Positions 42,434-53,670 are shown, counted from the first letter of the stretch. The stretch is 64,000 nucleotides of DNA from Burkholderiales bacterium (GCA_015075645.1 JABTUF010000004.1:124001-188000), one strand, 5' to 3'. Program-made: numbers and translations. Notes: generated by a model not told the origin, from the letters alone.

Positions 42434-42967
42434 TCACAGAAGTTGCTTCAGGATAGTCGCTAGTTGAGTCTCTTTCAACGCACCGAGCTGCGTGTGCGCC
42501 ACCCGGCCCTCCCGGTCCACGATGACCGTGAACGGCAGCGCCATGACGGAGTTTCCCATCACCTTGGACAGCTCCATGGCGCCATAGCCGCCGATCAGCG
42601 CTGGGTAGTTCAGCTGGAGCTCACCCGCGAATTGCTTCACTTTGTCGGGTTGATCGACGGCGATGCCGACGAATTGCAGGCCTTTGGGGCCGAGTTCCCG
42701 CTGGAACCGCATGAACATCGGCATCTCTTCGCGGCACGGCGCGCACCAGGTCGCCCAGAAATTGACCACCAGCACCTTGCCCTTCCACTGCGACAGCGGG
42801 TGGTCCTTGCCGTCCGGATCGGGCAGCGTCGTCCCGACGAGCGCCGCGGCGGACTGTCCGACCGCGGACGAGCCTCCGCCGAGTGTGGACCACGCGTACC
42901 AGACGCCTGCGACGAGCGCGACGACCGCACAGACGATGACGAGCGTTCGGGATGCCAGGCTTGTCAT
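42434..42967 (-). CDS. TlpA/ResA-type membrane-anchored thioredoxin
   Basis: This 177-residue protein starts at ATG 42967. One N-terminal signal anchor (TLVIVCAVVALVAGVWYAW) precedes a thioredoxin fold with LVVNFWATWCAPCREEMP (active CAPC) and MALPFTVIVDREGRV (cis-proline). It faces the periplasm and reduces disulfides, for example in cytochrome c maturation or copper-centre assembly. The gene before it encodes an isolated DsbD-alpha domain and before that cutA, so a periplasmic redox group is likely. Confidence 0.9.
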   Translation of the reverse strand: MTSLASRTLVIVCAVVALVAGVWYAWSTLGGGSSAVGQSAAALVGTTLPDPDGKDHPLSQWKGKVLVVNFWATWCAPCREEMPMFMRFQRELGPKGLQFVGIAVDQPDKVKQFAGELQLNYPALIGGYGAMELSKVMGNSVMALPFTVIVDREGRVAHTQLGALKETQLATILKQLL

Positions 42968-43005
42968 GGCGCTCTGCAGCGCAAGTAAGCGCCCACCTCT
43001 AGCCT

Positions 43006-43500
43006 TCAGTTGAAATAGGACTTCTTGCGCGGCGCCGCTTCCACCGGAGGCCCGGGAGGTGCCCCAGCGTTCGGCAGGACGATCTGCAGCGTCTGTCGAT
43101 GCGGCGGATAGCACACGCCCGCATCGGCGCAACCCTGCGAATCCGCGACCAGCGTGATCCGGTCGCCGGGCTTCGCCGCCGTGATCGGCAGCCGGATGAC
43201 GGCCGGTCCCCGGTAGATCGTCGACGTGCCGAAGAACGGGTCTTCGTGGAGCTTGCCGGAGGGGAGCACCGGCGCGAGCGCGCCGATGGGCGCGGGCTCG
43301 ACGACGAACCGCAACTTGTCGCGGTACAGGTAGTAGCCGTCGGCCACGTCGTAACGGATCTCGACGGTCTTCGCGTCCAGCGCCCGCGCCGAGAGCCGGA
43401 ACGCCTCCTCGGCCGGCAGGAGCTTCGGTCCGGCCGCCGACACCGCGGACGCGAGCGTCGCGAGCGCCACGGCCGCCAGCCGTCGGCCGCCGATGAGCAT
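43006..43500 (-). CDS. Stand-alone DsbD-alpha (N-terminal) domain protein
   Basis: This 164-residue exported protein starts at ATG 43500 and has a signal peptide to about SAVSAAG. The sequence matches the N-terminal domain of DsbD: LPAEEAFRLSARALD, EIRYDVADGYYLYRDKLRF, the PSGKLHEDPFFG loop, and the redox pair in GCADAGVCYPPHRQTLQI. The central membrane domain and C-terminal thioredoxin of DsbD (about 570 residues) are absent. The protein ends with a basic tail. In relatives a full dsbD sits beside cutA. Here it is reduced to this domain next to tlpA, so the electron donor must be another protein. Confidence 0.82.
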   Translation of the reverse strand: MLIGGRRLAAVALATLASAVSAAGPKLLPAEEAFRLSARALDAKTVEIRYDVADGYYLYRDKLRFVVEPAPIGALAPVLPSGKLHEDPFFGTSTIYRGPAVIRLPITAAKPGDRITLVADSQGCADAGVCYPPHRQTLQIVLPNAGAPPGPPVEAAPRKKSYFN

Positions 43501-43504
43501 GCGC

Positions 43505-43831
43505 TCACTCCGGGCGGGTCTGCGCGTCGATCCAGTCGAGGTATCCGGGCAAGCCATCGATGATGGGGACCGCGACGATCTCGGGAAGTTCGTAGGGGTG
43601 GCGTTCACGGATCGCGGCCAGGAGGGCCGGCCAGGCCGCGGCGGTGGTCTTGATGACGAGCGGGATCTCGTTCGCCGTTTCGAGCCTGCCCTGCCAGTGA
43701 TAAAGTGACTCGACGGGCGCGCCGACCTGCACGCAGGCCGCGAGCCTCGCTTCGATCAACCCCCGCGCAAGACGACGCGCGGTGTCCGCATCGGGCAGGC
43801 TCGTCAGCACCAGGATCGCCGCGGCCGCCAA
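43505..43831 (-). CDS. cutA: Divalent-ion tolerance protein CutA
   Basis: This 108-residue protein is given from TTG 43831, preceded by GGGGGCTCC; GTG 43810 is a shorter option. Family blocks are ILVLTSLPDADTARRLARGLIEARLAACVQV, SLYHWQGRLETANEIPLVIKTT and HPYELPEIVAVPI. CutA is a small trimeric PII-like protein linked to copper tolerance, with an unclear molecular role. It is the first gene of the cutA/DsbD-alpha/tlpA set, and its start lies only 9 bases from the divergent fxsA start. Confidence 0.92.
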   Translation of the reverse strand: MAAAAILVLTSLPDADTARRLARGLIEARLAACVQVGAPVESLYHWQGRLETANEIPLVIKTTAAAWPALLAAIRERHPYELPEIVAVPIIDGLPGYLDWIDAQTRPE

Positions 43832-43840
43832 GGAGCCCCC

Positions 43841-44221
43841 ATGCGCTTTCTCGCCGCTGCGATTGTACTGAGTTTCCCGGTCCTCGATCTCCTCGCGACC
43901 ACGCGCTTCGCGCGCTGGTCCGGCCTCTCGGTCTGGATCTGGCTCGCGGTCGGACTCTTCGCCGGTCTCGCGCTGCTGCGCAACGAACGCGTCGCGTTCC
44001 ACGCCCGCACGGTGGCGGCGATGCACGGCGAGGCGTCGATCCTGCGCGAACTCCTGGACAGCGGGCGCAAGGTCCTCGCAGGCTTCCTCTTCCTCCTGCC
44101 GGGCGTCGTGAGCGACCTCGCCGCGCTGGGACTTTTGCTCCTTCCGATCAACACCGGGCTGCGCACGCAGTCGGTGGCGCGCAGCGGGGCGATCGACGGC
44201 GACTATCGCCGGCTCGACTGA
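43841..44221 (+). CDS. fxsA: FxsA family membrane protein
   Basis: This 126-residue protein starts at ATG 43841 with AAGGAG 5 bases ahead. It has the four hydrophobic segments of FxsA: LAAAIVLSFPVLDLLAT, LSVWIWLAVGLFAGLALL, and VLAGFLFLLPGVVSDLAALGLLLL, with the conserved LPG. E. coli FxsA overexpression relieves phage T7 exclusion by the F plasmid; its ordinary role is unknown. It is divergent from cutA. Confidence 0.88.
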   Translation: MRFLAAAIVLSFPVLDLLATTRFARWSGLSVWIWLAVGLFAGLALLRNERVAFHARTVAAMHGEASILRELLDSGRKVLAGFLFLLPGVVSDLAALGLLLLPINTGLRTQSVARSGAIDGDYRRLD

Positions 44222-44516
44222 TTCCCGCCGAACCGGTCGCGGCAAACGCTCGCCGCTGCACCGTCTTCGCGGGCCAGACTTCAGTGTCCGGTGGTCGGGC
44301 TTCGGCCTCCGGTGGGTCGAGTTTCAGTCTGACGACTTTCGCTTCGATGCCACGAACCCCGTCGGGCTGAAGCCCGACCCACAGGGAAGGCGAGGCGTCT
44401 CGGGTCATGCGTGGGTCCGGCTTCCGCCGGACGATTTTCGCTCCGAACCGACTCCGCCCGCGAGGTGAGCGGCGCACGTTGTGCGTCCGCTCGACCGAGC
44501 CCCACGAAGCCAAAAA
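44222..44516. repeat. Intergenic cluster of dispersed palindromic repeats
   Basis: This gap between the convergent fxsA and lgt genes contains GTCGGGCTGAAGCCCGAC (44361-44378, the same core as the array at 6642) and GTCCGGCTTCCGCCGGAC (44415-44432). It also holds decayed copies around 44288-44335 (GTCGGGCTTCGGCCTCCGG and GTCGAGTTTCAGTCTGAC). No gene is present. Confidence 0.8.
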
Positions 44517-45335
44517 CTACTTCATGCGGTCGAGAATCGTCGGATGCGCCTTCCCCGCGCGCGCGTACGCCCACGCCATCATGATGACGCCCGCCGCGAT
44601 CATCGGCACGCTCAGCCATTGGCCCATCGAGAGCCCGAACGCGAGCGTGCCGAGGAACGCGTCGGGCTCGCGCGCGTACTCGACGACGAAGCGCGCGACG
44701 CCGTAGCCCGCGAGGAAGAGGCCGGACACCGCGCCCATCGGCCGCGGGCGGCCGCCGAAGGTCCAGAGGATCGCGAACAGCGCGAGTCCCTCGAGCCCGA
44801 ACTCGTAGAGCTGCGACGGATGGCGCGGCAGCGCGTCGACCTGCGGGAACACCATGCCCCAGTTCGCGCCGGTCGGACGGCCCCACAGCTCGCCGTTGAT
44901 GAAGTTGCCGAGCCGGCCCGCCGCGAGCCCGAGCGGCACGAGCGGCGCGACGAAGTCGGTGACGTCGAGCCAGCGCTTGCCGCGCCGCCGCGCGTAGAGC
45001 CACAGCGCGACCAGCACGCCCAGGAGCCCGCCGTGGAAACTCATGCCGCCCTGCCACACCGCCGCGATCTCGAGCGGGTGCGCGAGGTAGTACAGCGGCT
45101 TGTAGAACAGGACGTAGCCGAGCCGGCCGCCGAGGATCACGCCGAACACGCCGTAGAACAGCATGTCGTCGACGTCCTGCGGCCGCCAGCCGGTCAGCAG
45201 GTTGCGGTTCGCGCGCACGCGGCCGAGCATGAGGAAGGCCACGAACCCGACCACGTACATGAGCCCGTACCAGCGCACCGCCAGCGGTCCCAGGTGGATC
45301 GCGATCGGATCGAATTCCGGATGGACGATCGTCAT
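44517..45335 (-). CDS. lgt: Prolipoprotein diacylglyceryl transferase
   Basis: This 272-residue polytopic protein starts at ATG 45335, overlapping the LysR gene stop (ATGA). The Lgt signature [16 protein letters not shown] is present, together with [13 protein letters not shown], the essential-region MSFHGGLLG and a conserved YGLMYVVGF start. It transfers diacylglycerol from phosphatidylglycerol to the lipobox cysteine of prolipoproteins, the first step of lipoprotein maturation in the inner membrane. Confidence 0.95.
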   Translation of the reverse strand: MTIVHPEFDPIAIHLGPLAVRWYGLMYVVGFVAFLMLGRVRANRNLLTGWRPQDVDDMLFYGVFGVILGGRLGYVLFYKPLYYLAHPLEIAAVWQGGMSFHGGLLGVLVALWLYARRRGKRWLDVTDFVAPLVPLGLAAGRLGNFINGELWGRPTGANWGMVFPQVDALPRHPSQLYEFGLEGLALFAILWTFGGRPRPMGAVSGLFLAGYGVARFVVEYAREPDAFLGTLAFGLSMGQWLSVPMIAAGVIMMAWAYARAGKAHPTILDRMK

Positions 45336-46222
45336 CGGCTCGAAGGGTGCGCGGAAGCCTCGTGCGCCTGCGCCACGAACGCGCGCGTGAGCGGCGCGTC
45401 GTCCGCGGCGCGCCACGCGAGCCCGGTCTCGACGCCGGGGCTGCGTTCCGCCAGCCGGCGGTATACCACACCGTCGCGCCGGAGGCGGCCGAGCGAGGCG
45501 GGGACCAGCGACACGCCCATCCCGCCCGCCACGAGGCTCACGATCGTCTGCATCTGGATCGCCTCCTGTCCGACCTGCGGCGAGAACCCCGCCGTTCGGC
45601 AGAAGGCGAGGATCGCGTCGTGCCAGACCGGCGCGACCTCGCGCGGGAACAGGATGAACGTCTCGCGCGCCAGGCGGCGCAGCGACACCCGGGACGGCCA
45701 GCGTCGTCGCGCCGGCAGCGCGGCGATCAGCGGCTCCCGGTGGAGCGGCGCGTAGGCGAGTTCCCGGGGCAGCGGCCCGGCGGTCACGAAGCCGACGTCG
45801 AGGTCGCCGGCGACGAGCGCGGGCACCTGGACATCCGACGTCGCCTCGCGCAGCACGAGGCGCACGCCCGGTCGCCGGGCGCGAAACGCCGGCACGATGC
45901 CCGGGAGCACGTTGTACGACGCCGTGCTGACGAAACCGATGGCGAGCGTGCCCGCCTCGCCGGCGGCGTACTGGCGCGCGTTCTGGCGCAGCGTCTCGGC
46001 GTCGCGCAGCAGCCGCCGCGCCTCGGGCAGCAGCGCCGCGCCCGCGCGGGTCAACGTGACCCCGCGTGCGCTGCGGCGGAAGAGTTCGACGCCCAGTTCC
46101 TCCTCGAACCCCCGGATCGCGCGCGACAGCGGCGGCTGCGCGATGTGCAGCGCGAGTGCCGCGCGGCCGATGTTCTGCGCGTCGCCGACCGCGACGAAAT
46201 AACGCAGGTGGCGCAGCTCCAT
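45332..46222 (-). CDS. LysR-family transcriptional regulator
   Basis: This 296-residue protein starts at ATG 46222. The N-terminal winged helix-turn-helix reads [48 protein letters not shown]. The effector domain has [30 protein letters not shown] and [15 protein letters not shown]. It is divergent from the EamA exporter and probably regulates it. The inducer is unknown. The stop overlaps lgt, which may thus be carried on the same transcript. Confidence 0.92.
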   Translation of the reverse strand: MELRHLRYFVAVGDAQNIGRAALALHIAQPPLSRAIRGFEEELGVELFRRSARGVTLTRAGAALLPEARRLLRDAETLRQNARQYAAGEAGTLAIGFVSTASYNVLPGIVPAFRARRPGVRLVLREATSDVQVPALVAGDLDVGFVTAGPLPRELAYAPLHREPLIAALPARRRWPSRVSLRRLARETFILFPREVAPVWHDAILAFCRTAGFSPQVGQEAIQMQTIVSLVAGGMGVSLVPASLGRLRRDGVVYRRLAERSPGVETGLAWRAADDAPLTRAFVAQAHEASAHPSSR

Positions 46223-46233
46223 GGGGCGGCAGC

Positions 46234-46248
46234 ATACCCCATAGGTAT
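46234..46248. promoter_or_regulatory. Candidate LysR-type binding site
   Basis: ATACCCCATAGGTAT is an inverted repeat (ATACC/GGTAT, 5-base centre) with T-N11-A geometry. It lies 12 bases upstream of the LysR gene start in the region shared with the divergent EamA gene. LysR proteins commonly bind such dyads between themselves and their target. Confidence 0.45.
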
Positions 46249-46311
46249 GAGACGCGACATCGTATGTATTGGACGGTATGGCGAGACTCCGGGCACACTG
46301 GCGCCGCGATC

Positions 46312-47301
46312 ATGTCCCCCTCCCCGACGTCGCGCGCGCTGCCTTACGGGGCGCTCGTGCTCACCTCCGCGCTGTGGGCGACCAGTTCGGTCACGGCCCG
46401 CGGCCTGCTCGACACGCTCGCCCCGGCATGGCTTTCCGCCCTGCGCTGGGCCGTCGTGCTGCTGGCGCTCGCGCCTGTCGCGTGGCGCGACCGGCGTGCG
46501 ATCGCCGACGCGTTTCGACGGCACTTCGGTTCGCTCGCGCTCTTCGCGCTCGTCGGATTCGCGCCGCAGACCTGGCTCGTCTACGTCGGCCTCGCCGGCT
46601 CGTCGGCGATCAACCTGGCGCTGCTCAACTCGGCGATCCCGGTGCTGATCGTGGCGGTCGCGGCGCTGCTCCACCGCCGCAAGCCGAGCGCGCTCGAACT
46701 CGCGGGCATCGCGATCTCGCTCGCGGGCGTGCTCGTCATCGTGGCGCGCGGGCGGCCGGAGACGCTCGCCGCGCTCGCCGTGAACGGCCACGACCTGCTG
46801 ATGCTCGTCGGCATGGGCGTGTGGGCCTGGTACACGGTGCGGCTCGCGCGCCGCGACGACGCCCTGCCGTTTGCGTCGTTCATGTTCGCCGCGGGGCTCA
46901 TCGGTCTCGCGCTGATCGTGCCGGCGGTCGCGTGGGAGGCGGCGACGCAGCGCATCGCGCTGCCGGGCGCGGGCGCCGCCGCGGGTGTCGTCTACCTGGG
47001 CGTGCTGCCGACGATCGCCGCGATGACCTTGCTCGCCTACGGCATCCGCCGCGTCGGGCCGGTGCAGGCCGGCCTGTTCACCCACCTCGTCCCGGTGTTC
47101 GCCGCGCTCCTCGCGACGATCTTCCTCGGCGAAACCCTGCACGTCTTCCACGCGGCCGGCTTCGCGCTGGTCGCCGGCGGCGCGATCCTGGGCTGCCTGC
47201 GGCCGGAGCGCGACGGCGCGGATCCTTCGCTCCCGCTCCCGCTCGCGGCCGGCGCAACACCGTCGTCCTGCGCCGCGGGCCGGTCCGCCACCGCGGCGTA
47301 G
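46312..47301 (+). CDS. EamA/DMT-family transporter
   Basis: This 329-residue protein starts at ATG 46312. It has ten hydrophobic helices in two repeats. The first repeat includes [29 protein letters not shown], and the second [20 protein letters not shown] and [22 protein letters not shown], the conserved helix of EamA. It is probably an inner-membrane exporter of amino acids or other metabolites. A divergent LysR gene suggests inducible expression. The C-terminal tail after GCLRPERD is low-complexity. Confidence 0.9.
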   Translation: MSPSPTSRALPYGALVLTSALWATSSVTARGLLDTLAPAWLSALRWAVVLLALAPVAWRDRRAIADAFRRHFGSLALFALVGFAPQTWLVYVGLAGSSAINLALLNSAIPVLIVAVAALLHRRKPSALELAGIAISLAGVLVIVARGRPETLAALAVNGHDLLMLVGMGVWAWYTVRLARRDDALPFASFMFAAGLIGLALIVPAVAWEAATQRIALPGAGAAAGVVYLGVLPTIAAMTLLAYGIRRVGPVQAGLFTHLVPVFAALLATIFLGETLHVFHAAGFALVAGGAILGCLRPERDGADPSLPLPLAAGATPSSCAAGRSATAA

Positions 47302-47345
47302 AATCGCCACGCCTCTTTCCATCCGCATCCCCCCGGAGTCGACCG

Positions 47346-49025
47346 ATGGCGCTCAACCGACGTTCCCGCCTGATCACCCACGGCGTCGCCCGCTCGCCGA
47401 ACCGCGCGATGCTGCGCGCCGTCGGCTTCGGCGACGGCGACTTCGAGAAGCCGATCGTCGGCGTGGCCAACGGACACTCGACGATGAACCCCTGCAACGC
47501 GGGCATCCAGCCGCTCGTCGACCGGGCGATCGGCGCGCTCTTTGAGGCCGGCGCGATGCCGCAGGTGTTCGGCGTGCCGACGGTGACCGACGGCATCGGG
47601 ATGGGCACCGAAGGCATGAAGTACTCGCTCGTCTCGCGCGAGGTGATCGCCGACGCGATCGAAACGTCCGTGAACGGCCAGTGCATGGACGGCATGCTCA
47701 TCGTCGGCGGCTGCGACAAGAACATGCCGGCCGGCGCGATGGCGATGGCGCGCATGAACGTGCCCGGCATCTACGTGTACGCCGGCACGATCAAGCCCGG
47801 CGACTGGAAGGGCCGCGCGCTCACCATCGTCTCGGCCTTCGAGGCGGTCGGCGCGTTCACCGCCGGCACGATGTCGAAGGAGGACTACGACGGCGTCGAG
47901 CGTCACGCCTGCCCGTCGGTGGGCGCGTGCGGCGGCATGTACACGGCGAACACGATGAGTTCGTCGTTCGAGGCGCTCGGCATCTCGCTCCTCGGCAGCT
48001 CGCAGATGGCCTCGCCCGACGCCGAGAAGGCGGACTCGGCGGCGGCGTCCGCGAAGGTGCTGGTCGAGGCGATCCGGCGCGACCTGAAGCCGCGCGACAT
48101 CATCACGCGACGCTCGATCGAGAACGCGGTCGCGCTCGTGATGGCGACCGGCGGGTCGACCAACGCGGTGCTGCACTACCTCGCGATCGCCGCGGCCGCG
48201 GGCGTCGAGTGGACGATCGACGACTTCGAGCGCGTGCGCAAGCGCGTCCCGGTGATCTGCGACCTCAAGCCCTCGGGACAGTACGTGGCGACCGACTTCC
48301 ACGCCGCCGGCGGCGTGCCGCAGGTGCTGAAGATGCTGCTCGCGCACGGCCTCGTCCACGGCGACTGCATGACGATCACCGGCAGAACGCTCGGCGAGGA
48401 ACTCGATCGGGTGCCCGCCGAGCCGCGGCGCGACCAGCAGGTGATCCGCCCGTGGTCGAACCCGATGTACGCGCAGGGCCACCTCGCGATCCTCAAGGGC
48501 AATCTCGCGCCCGAGGGCTGCGTGGCGAAGATCACCGGCCTCAAGAGCCCGGCGATCACCGGGCCCGCGCGCGTGTTCGACTCGGAGCCGCAGTGCATGG
48601 AGGCGATACTCGCGAAGAAGATCCGCGCGGGCGACGTGATCGTGATCCGCTACGAGGGCCCGAAGGGCGGCCCGGGCATGCAGGAGATGCTCGCGCCCAC
48701 CTCGGCGCTGATCGGCCAGGGCCTGGGCGAGTCGGTCGGGCTCATCACCGACGGACGCTTCTCCGGCGGCACCTGGGGCATGGTCGTCGGCCACGTCGCG
48801 CCCGAGGCGCAGGCCGGTGGTCTCATCGCGCTCGTGCACGAAGGCGACTCGATCACCATCGACGCGCACCGACTGCTGATCCAGTTGAACGTCGACGACG
48901 CGGAGATCGCGCGGCGGCGCGCAGCGTGGCGCCCGCCGGCGCCGCGCTACACGAAGGGGCTGCTCGCGAAGTACGCGAAGCTCGTGTCGACCGCGACCCG
49001 CGGCGCCATCACCGACGGAGACTGA
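47346..49025 (+). CDS. ilvD: Dihydroxy-acid dehydratase
   Basis: This 559-residue protein starts at ATG 47346. The family signatures are [16 protein letters not shown] and [17 protein letters not shown]. Cysteines for the iron-sulfur cluster lie in [18 protein letters not shown] and [17 protein letters not shown]. It makes 2-oxoacids in isoleucine and valine synthesis. The length is that of bacterial IlvD. It is probably transcribed alone or with the small exported protein that follows. Confidence 0.96.
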   Translation: MALNRRSRLITHGVARSPNRAMLRAVGFGDGDFEKPIVGVANGHSTMNPCNAGIQPLVDRAIGALFEAGAMPQVFGVPTVTDGIGMGTEGMKYSLVSREVIADAIETSVNGQCMDGMLIVGGCDKNMPAGAMAMARMNVPGIYVYAGTIKPGDWKGRALTIVSAFEAVGAFTAGTMSKEDYDGVERHACPSVGACGGMYTANTMSSSFEALGISLLGSSQMASPDAEKADSAAASAKVLVEAIRRDLKPRDIITRRSIENAVALVMATGGSTNAVLHYLAIAAAAGVEWTIDDFERVRKRVPVICDLKPSGQYVATDFHAAGGVPQVLKMLLAHGLVHGDCMTITGRTLGEELDRVPAEPRRDQQVIRPWSNPMYAQGHLAILKGNLAPEGCVAKITGLKSPAITGPARVFDSEPQCMEAILAKKIRAGDVIVIRYEGPKGGPGMQEMLAPTSALIGQGLGESVGLITDGRFSGGTWGMVVGHVAPEAQAGGLIALVHEGDSITIDAHRLLIQLNVDDAEIARRRAAWRPPAPRYTKGLLAKYAKLVSTATRGAITDGD

Positions 49026-49029
49026 AGCC

Positions 49030-49584
49030 GTGCGCATCGCGATCCTCGCGTGGTGCGCGGCCGTCGCCCTGCCGGCGTTCGCCGCGCCGATCCCGCTCGT
49101 CAACCCCGGCTTCGATGCGAAGGAATCGGGCGAGCAGGGCAACCCGAAGGGCTGGTACAACGCGCAGCACACCGGCAGCGTGTCCTACGACTTCGCGCTC
49201 GACAGCGGTCGCCGCAAGGACGGCAGCCACGCGATGCGCATCACGAACATCGGCCCGGAACCCTGGGGCACGCTCGCGCAACGCCTGCCGGCCGCCGCCT
49301 ACGCCGGCAAGACCGTGCGCCTGTCGGCGTGGATCCGTACCGAAGGCATCCCCGAGGGTCGCGACAACGGCGTGTCGCTGCTGCTGCTCGCCCAGCGCGG
49401 CGGAGCGCTCCTGGCGCACGTCCCGGCGAAGAACTCGCGCGTGCGCGGAGACACCGACTGGAAGCGTCACTCGGTCGAGCTCGAGCTGCCGCCCGGGACC
49501 AACCGACTCGAGGTCGGCGTCACGCTCGAGGGCAAGGGCAAAGCCTGGGTCGACGGCTTCGAGCTGGAGACGGTCGAGCCGTGA
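49030..49584 (+). CDS. Exported carbohydrate-binding-like beta-sandwich protein
   Basis: This 184-residue protein starts at GTG 49030, 4 bases after ilvD. A signal peptide ends at AFAAP. The body (IPLVNPGFDAKESGEQGNPKGWY, GTLAQRLPAAAYAGKTVRLSAWIRTEG, LEVGVTLEGKGKAWVDGFELE) has the form of a CBM4/9-type sandwich, as in many proteins with N-terminal NPGFE segments. There is no attached catalytic domain. The ligand is unknown. Its stop overlaps the next GTG. Confidence 0.68.
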   Translation: MRIAILAWCAAVALPAFAAPIPLVNPGFDAKESGEQGNPKGWYNAQHTGSVSYDFALDSGRRKDGSHAMRITNIGPEPWGTLAQRLPAAAYAGKTVRLSAWIRTEGIPEGRDNGVSLLLLAQRGGALLAHVPAKNSRVRGDTDWKRHSVELELPPGTNRLEVGVTLEGKGKAWVDGFELETVEP

Positions 49585-50069
49585 GCGGCGCGTTGTCGCC
49601 ATCCGCCCGCCGCGTGCAGGACGCGCTCGAGGCGAAGGGTCTCGACTGCCGCATCGTCGAACACGCGGCGTCGTCGCGGACCTCGGCCGAGGCCGCGGCG
49701 CTCCTCGGATGCGCCGTGGCGCAGATCGCGAAGTCGCTCGTGTTCCGTCGCGGCGACGGCGCCGGCGCGGTCCTCGTGGTCGCGAGCGGAGCGAACCGCG
49801 TGGACGAGGCGAAGATCGCATCGATCCTGGGCGAGCCGATCGGCCGCGCCGACGCGGCGTTCGTGCGCGAGGCGACCGGCTACGCGATCGGCGGCATCCC
49901 GCCGCTCGGCCACGCGACGCCGATGCCGGTGCTGGTCGACCGTGACCTGACGGCCTTCGAGGTCGTCTACGCCGCCGGCGGAACGCCCAACGCCCTCTTT
50001 CCGATCGCGCCCGACGATCTCGTCGAGGCGAGCGGCGGGCGGGTCGCCGACGTCGCACAACGCGGCTAG
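49581..50069 (+). CDS. ybaK: YbaK/EbsC-type aminoacyl-tRNA deacylase
   Basis: This 162-residue protein starts at GTG 49581, overlapping the previous stop (GTGA). Family blocks are DCRIVEHAASSRTSAEAAALLGC, IAKSLVFRRGDG (catalytic lysine region), GYAIGGIPPLGHA and VYAAGGTPNALFPI. Proteins of this family hydrolyse mischarged Cys-tRNA-Pro or related tRNAs. The GIPPxGH motif supports the YbaK-like branch. No membrane segment is present. Confidence 0.87.
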   Translation: MSGALSPSARRVQDALEAKGLDCRIVEHAASSRTSAEAAALLGCAVAQIAKSLVFRRGDGAGAVLVVASGANRVDEAKIASILGEPIGRADAAFVREATGYAIGGIPPLGHATPMPVLVDRDLTAFEVVYAAGGTPNALFPIAPDDLVEASGGRVADVAQRG

Positions 50070-50124
50070 CCTCGGCGGACCGCGGCGCTATGATGGCGCC
50101 GATCCGCACCCGACGAGGTTCGAC

Positions 50125-50853
50125 ATGACCGACCCACGCGACCCGGCGCGCCGCCGCCTGCTGCTCGCCGCCTCCGCGGCGCCGCTGGCTTCGCTGCTGG
50201 GCGCCTGCGCGGGCACGCCGGGCGCGAGCGACGGCCCGCCCGCACCCGCACCGGTCTACAAGGCCGGCGACCGCTGGGTCTACCGCGTCACCGACGGGTT
50301 CCGCAACCCGGCGGTCTACGACGAGACGCGCGAAGTGGTCTCGGTCGACGCGCGGGGCATCGCGATCCGCGTGTCGCGCAACGGCCCGAACGGCGACACG
50401 ACGCGCGTCGAGCAATGGACCTCGCCCGGCGACCTGTCGGTCGGCGCGATCTTCAACGACGAGACGCGGCGGTTCACGCCGCCGTTGCCGCGCTGGCAGT
50501 TCCCGCTGACGCCGGGCGCACGCTGGGGCCTGTGGGCGCCGCAGATCAACGAAACGGACCGGCGCGAGGGCCGGATCAACTACGACGCGCGCGTCGGCGG
50601 ATGGCGCTCGTTCACCACGCCCGCCGGAACCTTCGATGCAGTGGGCGTGCGCATCTTCATGATCCTCGACGACGAGGAGTTCTGGCGGACCGCGACCCAG
50701 GTCAACCACCTGCTGTGGTGGTCGCCCGCCGTGGGCAACACCGTGCGCGAGGAACGGCAGGCGGAGTACCGGGACAAGGGCGATCCGTTCTCGACCTTCA
50801 ACCACCGCACGCAGAACGCGACCTTCGAACTCACGTCCTGGCGGCGCGGCTGA
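50125..50853 (+). CDS. Exported lipoprotein of unknown function
   Basis: This 242-residue protein starts at ATG 50125. The N-terminus has an RRRLL pair before a hydrophobic stretch and the lipobox LLGAC, so it is a lipoprotein, possibly exported by the Tat route. The rest is beta-rich (YKAGDRWVYRVTDGFRNPAVYDETREVV, FPLTPGARWGLWAPQ, LLWWSPAVGNTVREE). I do not recognise the family. It is convergent with metF. Confidence 0.65.
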   Translation: MTDPRDPARRRLLLAASAAPLASLLGACAGTPGASDGPPAPAPVYKAGDRWVYRVTDGFRNPAVYDETREVVSVDARGIAIRVSRNGPNGDTTRVEQWTSPGDLSVGAIFNDETRRFTPPLPRWQFPLTPGARWGLWAPQINETDRREGRINYDARVGGWRSFTTPAGTFDAVGVRIFMILDDEEFWRTATQVNHLLWWSPAVGNTVREERQAEYRDKGDPFSTFNHRTQNATFELTSWRRG

Positions 50854-50860
50854 GTTCGAA

Positions 50861-51703
50861 CTACGGCTCCGACCCCAGCTTCAGCCTTCGCCAGAGGGCG
50901 GCGGTGAGCGACGCCTGGTTCAGCGTGTAGAAGTGCAGTCCGGGCGCGCCGCGCGCGAGGAGCGTCGCGCACAGGTCGGTGACCACGTCGAGGCCGAAGG
51001 CGCGGATCGACGCGGTGTCGTCGCCGAAGCCCTCCAGCCGGCGGCGGATCCAGCGCGGGATCTCGGCGCCGCAGGCATCCGAGAAGCGCGCGAGCTTCGA
51101 CGCGCTCGCGATCGGCATGACGCCCGGAACGATCGGCGCGTCGATGCCGAGCGCGCGGCAATCGTCGACGAACCGGAAGTAGGCGTCCGCGTTGTAGAAA
51201 TACTGCGTGATCGCGGAGTTCGCGCCCGCGTCGATCTTGCGCTTGAAGTTCTCGAGGTCGCGCATGGGCGAGAGCGCCTGCGGGTGCATCTCCGGGTAGG
51301 CGGCGACGTCGATGTGGAACCAGTCGCCGGTCTCGCGCCGGATGAACGCGACCAGCTCGTTCGCGTAGCGGAACTCGCCCGCGTCGAGCGTGCCCGACGG
51401 CAGGTCGCCGCGCAGCGCGACCAGATGGCGAATGCCGTGTGCGCGGTACTGCGCGAGGACCGCGGCGATGTTCTCGCGCGTCGAGCCGATGCACGAGAGG
51501 TGCGGGGCCGCGGGCACCCCCTCGCCGCGGATCTCGAGCACCGTCTCGAGCGTGCCCTCGCGCGTCGACCCGCCCGCGCCGAAGGTGACCGAGCAGAACG
51601 CGGGCTTCAGCGTCGCGAGCGCCGCGCGGGCGGCGCGCAGCTTCGCGACGCCGTCCGGCGTGCGCGGCGGGAAGTATTCGAGGCTGAACGGGCGCGCGCT
51701 CAT
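50861..51703 (-). CDS. metF: Methylenetetrahydrofolate reductase
   Basis: This 280-residue protein starts at ATG 51703, overlapping the holin-like gene (ATGA). Landmarks are FSLEYFPPRTPDGVAKLRAA, FCSVTFGAGGSTREGT, HLSCIGSTRENIAAVL, LVALRGDLP and DAGANSAITQYFYNADAYFRF (flavin and folate sites). It makes 5-methyl-tetrahydrofolate for methionine regeneration. It is third in the ahcY/holin-like/metF operon, under the SAH riboswitch, so it should rise when SAH accumulates. Confidence 0.94.
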   Translation of the reverse strand: MSARPFSLEYFPPRTPDGVAKLRAARAALATLKPAFCSVTFGAGGSTREGTLETVLEIRGEGVPAAPHLSCIGSTRENIAAVLAQYRAHGIRHLVALRGDLPSGTLDAGEFRYANELVAFIRRETGDWFHIDVAAYPEMHPQALSPMRDLENFKRKIDAGANSAITQYFYNADAYFRFVDDCRALGIDAPIVPGVMPIASASKLARFSDACGAEIPRWIRRRLEGFGDDTASIRAFGLDVVTDLCATLLARGAPGLHFYTLNQASLTAALWRRLKLGSEP

Positions 51704-52077
51704 CGGCGGTCGGCCGGCGGCATGCTCCGCCGCGGCATCACCAGCGCGGAGATCGCCATCGAGATCAGGCTGTAGACGATCGCCCCGAAGAAGCCGGACC
51801 AGAACCCCGACACGCGGAAGCCCTCGAACCACGAGCCCACCATCCAGAACAGCAACCCGTTGATCACGAAGATGAAGAGTCCGAGCGTGAGGATCGTCGC
51901 CGGCAGCGTGAGCAGGATGAAGAGCGGGCGGACGAGCGCGTTGACGAGGCCGAGCACGAGCGCGGCGAGGAGCGCCGTGACCATCGAGTCCACCTGCACC
52001 CACGGGAAGACCCAGGGCAGCACGAACAGCGCGATCGCGTTGATGAGCCAGGCGACGACGACGTGGTAACGGAACAT
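51700..52077 (-). CDS. Phage-holin-4/YvlD-type small membrane protein
   Basis: This 125-residue protein starts at ATG 52077. Four hydrophobic helices are present, with LALVLGLVNALVRPLFILLTLPATILTLGLFIFVINGLLFWMV, the segment typical of the family (PF04020). Its place between ahcY and metF is conserved in many betaproteobacteria. The function is unknown; the name comes from weak likeness to phage holins. It overlaps metF by 4 bases. Confidence 0.85.
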   Translation of the reverse strand: MFRYHVVVAWLINAIALFVLPWVFPWVQVDSMVTALLAALVLGLVNALVRPLFILLTLPATILTLGLFIFVINGLLFWMVGSWFEGFRVSGFWSGFFGAIVYSLISMAISALVMPRRSMPPADRR

Positions 52078-52150
52078 GGCGATCCCGAGAGCGTGGGGCG
52101 AACGCGCGGGGTCGGGCGCGCGAACGCCCGGCCTCGCGATCGCGCGACGG

Positions 52151-53590
<1,440 letters not shown>

Positions 53591-53670
53591 CGTCGGTCAC
53601 TCCTCGTCGGGCGACCTCGTGGACGGCGGGGGCTTCGCGCGCCCGCCGCCCGCGGGCATCGCGGGTCAAC

